A stretch of DNA of 64,000 nucleotides, from NCBI GenBank assembly GCA_003255065.1, contig QAOA01008153.1, forward strand, positions 229,249 to 293,248, in the 5' to 3' direction. Within the stretch, counting starts at the first letter, position 1. Every line of letters starts with the position of its first letter. The translations under genes were made by a program, and so were the position numbers. Positions 57,140 through 64,000 of this stretch are shown here, piece by piece. The notes under the pieces are model-generated. The model was not told the origin of the DNA, ran no database searches, and was given only the letters and a program-made list of their open reading frames with translations. The DNA comes from Cercis canadensis. Its lineage: Eukaryota > Streptophyta > Magnoliopsida > Fabales > Fabaceae.

Positions 57140-57433
57140 TGATATGGACTTGAGGTCGAAAGGTGCATAGAGTTGAGTGTATAATAATTGCACAATAACA
57201 GATGGTCAAGAATCGGGTGGTGATACCGGAGCTCCGATGTTTAGGTTAGTACAGTCCAAGCTAGAGAGTATATAAATGTTGAAGAAGAAAAGAGAGTCTA
57301 TATACCTATTGCTAGGTGCTATTTATAGAGCAATGTTAAGGGATATGATGGGCATATATAAGGTTTTGATTATATGGGCCATTGGCTAAGTGGGCCTGAA
57401 TGCAATGGGCCTAATATAGAATATCTACACTTG
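57140..57433 (-). repeat. Possible LTR of a second non-coding LTR element
   Basis: On the minus strand a purine-rich CAAAAGGAGGGCAAG is followed directly by TGTAGATATTC, the same arrangement as at the left LTR of the 16,956-22,230 element. The other LTR end may be the CCATATCA / TGATATGG at 57,140. No partner LTR or duplication is visible, so this is tentative. Confidence 0.4.
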
Positions 57434-58300
57434 CCCTCCTTTTGAGCTCAAAAATTGTTTTTACCGACCTTGAAATCCAAAAGGGGTGCTGAGGTGGATA
57501 AGTTAATAATTTTTTAGGTCAGATTGGGGGAACCGAGCTTGAGTAAGAGATGGTTTTTGAGGTCTAGACAATGCGCTAAGGTCATAATGAGCGTGCTGGC
57601 GTTTCGTACTTCTGTGCCATGTGGTCCTTTGCCAGTGGGTGTACAAAGGGTTATCATAATGACTATCACTGTTTTGACTTCTCGAGGTGCAAAAGGCTGC
57701 TGGGATGCGACGTTTGGTCTTCTCAAGCTGAATTACGGCTGCTTCGTCGTTCGTTGGATGGAGCAGGATCAAACAGTCAGATTTGTTTTGTCTCTTCCTA
57801 TAAATAGGGAATGGCAAAGTTTCATTCTACTCTTTTGATAAACGTTCAGAGGTTGGTGCATAGGTCGGAGCCAACTTAAGAAGTATTATGCTTGTGCTGG
57901 GATTTCAGCTCATACTAGTTTTCTTTTAAAGGTAACTTTGCCATCTCAATCTCCTAGGGATCTAGGTCTTTCCTTTCCTTCCAAGGTCAGCTATAACTTA
58001 GGTTGCTCTTCCTCTGCTAGTAGTGATTTTGTGGCGTATGTGGAGCCAATCGAGTGTTTCTCTTCCGGTAGGTCTCCGAGTGCTTCTGGTAGAGCAAGCT
58101 CTGCTGACACTACTGAGGGCGTCCCAGTTATACATCATTTTGTACCCCTCTTTGTGTATCCTTGTTTTCAGCTAAACTCAAGAAATTCCTCACAAATCCC
58201 TAACGGAATGGGGCATTTGGTCATCCCTAGACCCTCACATGGCTCCATTACAAAATATGGCCCATTTTTTATGATAAGCCTTTTAAGCCCAACAAGCCTT
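57434..58300 (-). other. Probable non-coding LTR-element interior
   Basis: A moderately GC-rich stretch for this window, with overlapping open frames on both strands and no recognisable protein. The context suggests the interior of the element whose LTR lies at 57,140-57,433. Confidence 0.35.
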
Positions 58301-58829
58301 TAACGAATCAATTTTAGATGCCAACATCAACAATTACATTAACATAAATGCCACATAAAATTGGCAAATTTACCAAAACAGATGCTATTTAATAAAAAAA
58401 AAAAAAAAAGTACGCAATTAGATTACTTTTGAAACTATTTACCAAAATTTGTTACTTTTTTTCGCACTAAAATGTTTTTCTCAGAAAAAGCTAAAATATT
58501 ACAGCATTTAAAACAATAAACACTAAAGTGTAAAATGCATTTTTTGTAAAAAAAAAAAAAAAAAAAAANAACAAACAAAAAAGTCAATTTTTTTTTTTTT
58601 TCTGAAAACGCTGAAACGTAAAAGGAATTCTTATAGGTTTTTTGGAAACGGAAGAAAATGCGAAAATGAATCCGCGTTTTCCCCTAAAAAACATAGATTC
58701 ATTTCCACATTTACTATCTCAATTTTCTCTTTTATGTTCTTTTTTGTTTTATGCCACGAAAAGAATTCGAACAAAATATTGTATCTACATAGCGTGACAT
58801 TGATGTTACGTTATTTTCAAAGTAACGTG
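58301..58829. other. AT-rich stretch with A/T homopolymers
   Basis: Poly-A and poly-T runs, one n at 58,569, nothing else recognised. Confidence 0.5.
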
Positions 58830-61605
58830 ACTTCTATCACGTTACTTGGGAAATGGCGTGTGTAGACATTATTTTTTATCTAAGTAAATTTTTTTTGTCA
58901 AAAAAATAATAAAAAATAATTCATAATTTTGAAAGTTTTGTGCTTTTGGGCTTAATTTTTATGAAAGAAAATTCATTTTTGCAAAAATTCATGTGTGTAG
59001 CCTAATTTTTCTATTAACCACAATTGGTTCATTTTTATTTATTAGTGTTTGTATTTTATCAATTTAAAACATTTTTCTTAAAAAGAATTACTAAATAAGT
59101 TACAAAACTCATAAAATTTACTTAGGCCAATAGGAATACAAGGGAAAGTCTCCCTTGGAATTTGATTGGTCCAAAATTTTCATGTGGCATGAAGATATTT
59201 TGAGAAAAATGACAAATTTGGAAACAAAAAGAAAGAAGAAATATCTTATCGGATTGAGAGAAAAGTAAGAGGGAGGAAGGTGAGTGAGAGAGAATAAGAA
59301 AGTAAGGAATATTGGGAGAAAGAGAAAAGGAAAGTGTTAGAAAATTTCATGGAGAGAATCAAATACACAAAGAGAGCTACGGAGAAGCAAAGAGAGGGAA
59401 ATGAAGAAAAGAAATATCTAGAGAGAAATAAAGAGAGCTTGAGAAACATAGCAGCAAGAGAGAAGGGAGAGAGAGAGTTGGAAGAAAGAAAACATAGAAG
59501 AGAAGGCACAGAGAACTCAGATGGAAATTTTCCTTTGCATGCATTCTTTTCATAATTGTTTTTGTAATTGGTATTTATTGTACTACAATACTCTCATGTT
59601 TCTTAGTCTTTATTTATTTGTAGGAGTATTTTAAATGGATGAGTGTTAATTATTTTTGTTGATTCTTGCTTGATTTTTGGATGCTATGATGATAAGTCAT
59701 ATTTTGCTCATTCGATCTCACTATTCAACTTATCATTTCAAACAATTTGCATTGGATTTTGTTCTCCTTAAATGAGTGCTACCATTTCATTTGTTGCTAA
59801 ATGCATGGTTGTGCTTTGTTAATTCAAATAGATGTTTGTTTGCAAAATTGTGCATGACTTTTAAGTGTTTTGGGAAGTTGCCTTCACTTGTCTTTCAATG
59901 TTTTGCTATTGTTCTCTTGATTTGTATGTCACAAAAAAAAAAAAAAAAAAAAAAAAAAAAANAAAAAAAAAAAAAAAAGAACCTTCGTAGCTGCAATGTA
60001 ATCTTGAAGTTATTGTTTATTCATTTAAGGGCAATGGTGGCATTTACAAACTAATTTGAGATTACATTGCAGCTGTGAAAGATTTTTTTTTTTTTTGACA
60101 TACAAATAAAGAGAACAATAGCAAAGCATTGAAAGACAAGTGAAAGCAACTTCCCAAAACAGCTAAAAGTCATACACAGTTCTGTAAACAAACATCTATT
60201 TGAATTAACAAAAACATTGCATTCAGCATCAAATGAAATAGTAGCACTCATTTAAGGAGAACAAAATTCAATGCAAATTGCTTGAAATGATAAGCTGAAT
60301 ACCTTAAAATGATAAGATAGGATGAGAGAAATATGACTTATCATCATAGCATCCAAAAATAAAGCAAGAATCAACAAAAACAATTAATACCCGTTCATTT
60401 AAAATGCTCCTAAAAGATCGAATGACAAGAAACCCCTTCTTTCTTCTATATATACCAATATATATATAGAAATATCTAAAAATTAATTCTCACTTCTACC
60501 AAAACGCCTAGTGCTAGACAAAAAAACAACACGGAAAAACTATTTGCAACTCCTTTATCAATTAGAATCCCACCCAAAGATTTCAGAAGAAGAACAACCA
60601 TACATTCCCACTCAGCAGCCAACAACATTTCACCATATTAAAATAGTACTCGTGCACATTAATAAATGAACCCCAAGAATCTATAGTATCATTAATTGCA
60701 AAAGGATAATAAAATTATATGCATGAATCAAATTCATGAGAGCCTTCAATTGATTCAACAACCAAAATCATATTAGAAATAAAAGAATAAATAAAGACTA
60801 AGAAACAGGGGAGTATCATAGTACAATGAGTACCAATTGCAGAAACAATTATGAAAAGAATACATTTAAAGGAAAATCTCCCTCCGAGTTCTCTGTGCCA
60901 TCTCTTATGTGTTTTCCTTCTTCCAACTCTCTCTCTCCCTTTCTCTTGCTACTCTCTTGCTACTCTATTTCTCAAGCTCTCTCTATTTCTCTTCTTCATT
61001 TCCCCTTCTTTGCTTCTTTGTAGCTCTCTTTGTATTTGATAATTTTTTAGTATTTTTTTTCTTTCTTTCACTTTCCTTTCATTTTCTTATTCTCTCTCAT
61101 TCACCTTCCTCTCTCTTTCCTTTCTCTTAATCTATAGGATATTTCTTCTTTCTTTTTGTTTTCAAATTTGCCCTTTTTTTTCAAAATATCTTCATGCCAC
61201 GTGAAAATTTTGGGCCAATCAAATTCTTAGGGAGACTTTCCTTTAGATTTTCATTGGTCTAATTAAATTTCATGATGCAAAAATAAAATTTTAAATTAAT
61301 TTTTTTTAACTTATTTACTAATAAATTTTTAAGAAAAATGTTTTAAATTTATAAAATAAGAATATTAATAAATAAAAATAGACCAATTGAGTTTAATAGA
61401 AAAATTGAGCTACGCACATGAGTTTTTGCAAAGATAAATTTCCTTTCATAAAAACTAAGCTCAAGAGCACAAAACTATAAAAATGATGCATGCATTTTTT
61501 TATTTCTTTATTTTTTTTGACAAAAATAAGAACTTATCCGGACAAAAAATAATGTCTACAGCGTGACAACACTGAAAATGATATTTCTCAAGTAGCATGG
61601 TTAAT
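58830..61605. mobile_element. Large foldback (palindromic) element, about 2.8 kb
   Basis: The left half (about 58,830-60,005) is matched in reverse complement by the right half (about 60,055-61,605). Matching landmarks: CATTATTTTTT (58,868/61,547), TTTTGGGC-type (58,944/61,452), CCAATAGGAAT/ATTTTCATTGG (59,128/61,250), CTTGTCTTTCAATG and CATTGAAAGACAAG (59,888/60,128), and TAGCTGCAATGTAATCT with GAGATTACATTGCAGCT (59,990/60,058). The loop is about 50 bases near 60,030. The right arm carries about 375 extra bases (60,411-60,787). Purine-rich GAGAGAAA stretches on the left mirror CTCTCTTT on the right. No protein or target duplication was found. Confidence 0.8.
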
Positions 61606-62219
61606 TAAGACGTTATGTCATAACGTACCCGAGGGGTAGCCACGACGCGAATGGTCGACCGAATTTAAGAAAAAACAGTAGTCGCCACCAATTGTTTTAG
61701 AAAATAGGGTACAATTGGACATCATTCTTATTTTATTATTATTTTATTTTTTTTAAGTTTTGCGTACCAAAGATTGGTTCGGGAGTCTGTGTATGTGTAG
61801 GTAAGGTGTTAGGCACCCCACAGCATCTGTCTAAAGACGGTTTCCCTAAATTAGTTATGCAAAGAATACGACAAGATGTGGCCAATAACGTACTTTATTT
61901 ATTCTTAAAAAAAGTTACATTCACTAATCAATGACAGAAAATAAATAAGACATGCATGAATTCTAAAGGGTTCAAAATCCTTCAACCCGTTTGTCACATA
62001 TTGTGCCCGTTGAGGTAGCACTTATCTTTGTCTAGGTCAGATAAAAGAGATTCATTCCATATAGGACCGAGTCAGTCTTATCATTCCATGATAAACAAAA
62101 GGCCTATGTATTTTATAAACCCTAACCATAATCCCTAAATGTTATGCATGATGATACAATCAGCACAAAATATTATCAACACAGAAAGCAAAAATAAGAC
62201 TAAAATAGCACTAAATAAT

Positions 62220-62720
62220 TCCAAAAATAACAAGTAAAATAAGAACTAAACAACCACCACTTTAATATTAAAACAGCAACAAAAATAGAACAAAACAGTC
62301 ACCATTTTAAGGTCATAATAGCAAACAAATAAATCAAAATCAGCAATATTTTAACCCTAAAACCAGTAATAAAAATAAATCCAAATCAGCACTATTTTAA
62401 AGTCAAAACAGCAAGCAAATAAATCAAAATTAGCAATATTTTAACCCCAAAATTGTAATAAAAAAATCAAAATCTGCAATAATTTAACCCCAAAAAAAGT
62501 AATAAAAAATAAATCAAAATCTGCACTATTTTAAGGTCAAAACATCAATAAAATAAATCAAAATCAGCAATCATTTAACCCTAAAATAGTAATAAAAATA
62601 AATCCAAATCAGCAATAATTTAACCCCAAAATAGGAATAAAAAAAAATAAAATCTACACTATTTAACCCCAAAGCAGCAATAAAAAAAAATAAAATCTGT
62701 ACCATTTTAAGGTCAAAACA
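62220..62720. repeat. Minisatellite with AATCAGCAATATTTTAACCC units
   Basis: About nine to ten units of roughly 50-60 bp share AAATCAAAATC(A/T)GCA(A/C)TA, TTTTAA(CCC/GGTC)AAA and GTAATAAAAATAAAT. Length varies by A-run size. Confidence 0.75.
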
Positions 62721-63359
62721 GCAACATAATTAAATAATTCAAAAAATATAGAAATAAATAATAAAACAGAATATATAAATAAAGGAAACACAAAATAAAG
62801 GAAGAGAGAAAAAAATAATAAAGAATAAATAAATAAAAGAATGAACCAAATTAACATAACAAAATTAAGACAAGAAGGACATAAGGAAAGAATAGAAAAT
62901 ATATCTATAAACAAAATTATAATAAAAAAAAAGGATATAGATTAAAATAACTAAATAGCAAAATAACCAAAGAGTAATAATAAAAAAAAGAAACATTAAA
63001 TATGTAAATAGAAAAACCCAAAAATAAAATAAATAAATAAGAACACATAAACAAAGGGGCAAGAAAATTAAATGAGTAAATAAAATAAGAAAAATAAAAC
63101 ATACAAATAATGACAATGAGATTATTAACAAATAGAAGACTTAACAATATAAATAAATAATAACAAAAAAAGAAAATAACAAATACGTGATAAATAAATA
63201 AATACGTGAAACAACATAACAAGATGTATAATAATAATAATAATAAATAAATAAATAAATAAATAAATAAAAATAGAAATAGCTATAAAATGAAAAAATA
63301 GAAATGGGTACAAAGAGTTACTAGAGAAATAAATAAAAATTAAAAATAAAAAGAAAACA

Positions 63360-63360
63360 A

Positions 63361-63394
<34 letters not shown>

Positions 63395-63555
63395 TGTATG
63401 CAAATAAAAAAATAAAAAAAATGATAAGTGGAAGAAATAAGTCAATGAAGAAATAACAAAGTGGCTAAGAAAGATTAGCAAAATATATAAATAAGTAAAT
63501 AAGGAAAGAAACAAAGAGAAAGAAGGTACCAAAATAAAAAGAGTCTAGAAATGAA

Positions 63556-63631
<76 letters not shown>

Positions 63632-63635
63632 GCAA
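63360..63635. repeat. (AAT)n microsatellites
   Basis: Two long AAT/TAA runs, at about 63,360-63,395 and 63,556-63,630, with a shorter one near 63,228-63,245 and an AAAT run near 63,246-63,271. Confidence 0.95.
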
Positions 63636-64000
63636 AAGGATATATATAAATAAATAATTAAAAAAAAACAAATGAAAGGAGAAACAGAAAAAAAAAATAC
63701 GTTTAAAAAAAAAAGAGAAATTATATAATAAAAATAAAAATAAAACAATGATATACATATGTAACAAAAAAAATGCTTATTTCAAGTATTAAGGGTAACG
63801 AGTGGAGTGAGGCCTATTTCAAGTACTACACGGTAATTATTATGACACGCAGCAGACCCACGTTCCTTTTTATGACATTTGTAGATAAAGTAACAATGGG
63901 GATTAGAAGGCTCATATACAAACAAAGTTAACAATGTAATATTATATAACAAAAATGAAGAAATGAATAAATGTAAAATAAAGAAATAAGGCAAAAAAAA

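Larger units (their letters stand above)
61616..64000 (-). mobile_element. Long gypsy-type LTR running off the right edge
   Basis: Starts TGTCATAACGTACCCGAGG, like the fragment at 52,347. It has related blocks (CGCCACCAATTGTTTTAG near 61,683-61,702; GGTTCGGGAGTCTGTG near 61,776; GGTAAGGTGTTAGGCACCCC near 61,800). It is more diverged than the other two copies. It contains a minisatellite and trinucleotide runs. No coding; open frames in 62,660-63,800 are products of the simple repeats. Confidence 0.7.

Noticed and set aside
57503-57838. Overlapping frames of about 100 codons on both strands
   Set aside because: No recognisable domain, overlapping on both strands, and set in probable non-coding LTR-element interior.
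59246-61130. Ser/Leu/Phe-rich frames on both arms of the foldback and a Lys/Glu-rich frame at 59,334
   Set aside because: They come from mirrored GAGAGAAA/CTCTCTTT stretches and have no protein motif.
62663-63767. Several minus-strand frames of 70-135 codons rich in Phe, Leu, Tyr and Ile
   Set aside because: They are translations of AAT/AAAT microsatellites and A-rich sequence, not membrane proteins.

Overview
This is a 64-kb window of an AT-rich, intron-containing nuclear genome from a eudicot plant. A TIR-NB-ARC-LRR resistance gene remnant is present (this class is absent from grasses), together with plant Ty1/copia and Ty3/gypsy retrotransposons and CACTA, hAT, Mutator-like and Harbinger-like DNA transposons. 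A 768-base N run and isolated n calls show a draft assembly. I found no intact cellular gene. The window is a stack of nested mobile elements laid over three broken host genes. Many element boundaries could be fixed exactly because their target-site duplications (TSDs) are still readable.

Left part (1-16.9 kb): a 180-bp Mutator-type MITE; a 209-bp tandem repeat split by a 1.0-kb hAT-type element; a second hAT-type element; and an 8.6-kb CACTA transposon (6532-15103, TSD ATC). The CACTA carries a decayed minus-strand transposase, itself split by a 2.1-kb solo LTR (TSD GAACT), and also holds a third hAT-type element (TSD CTCTAAAC). Around the CACTA are diverged copies of the upstream region of a TIR-type resistance gene.

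Middle (16.9-41.3 kb): a TIR-NB-ARC-LRR pseudogene on the plus strand. Its leader is split by a 5.3-kb non-coding LTR element (TSD AATTT). Its first intron is split at the splice donor by a 14.9-kb copia insertion (TSD GTAAG). That copia holds an Athila-like gypsy element (TSD TTGCT) in gag and a 1.3-kb solo LTR (TSD TATAG) in reverse transcriptase. The copia has an unusual head: a full LTR in inverted orientation, then a partial LTR that starts near the predicted transcription start.

Right part (41.3-64 kb): a nearly full-length copia on the minus strand (TSD TATCT) lies next to an RRP12-like exon. A 4.6-kb Harbinger-like element (TSD TAA) has split that exon. Beyond it come a 2-kb long-LTR fragment, the 3' third of another copia, exon 1 of a choline/ethanolamine phosphotransferase (AAPT) gene, a non-coding LTR-element fragment, a roughly 2.8-kb foldback element, and another long LTR running off the right edge.

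The genes do not form a working system. The value of the window is its insertion history and the odd structures at 22.9-23.6 kb and 58.8-61.6 kb.
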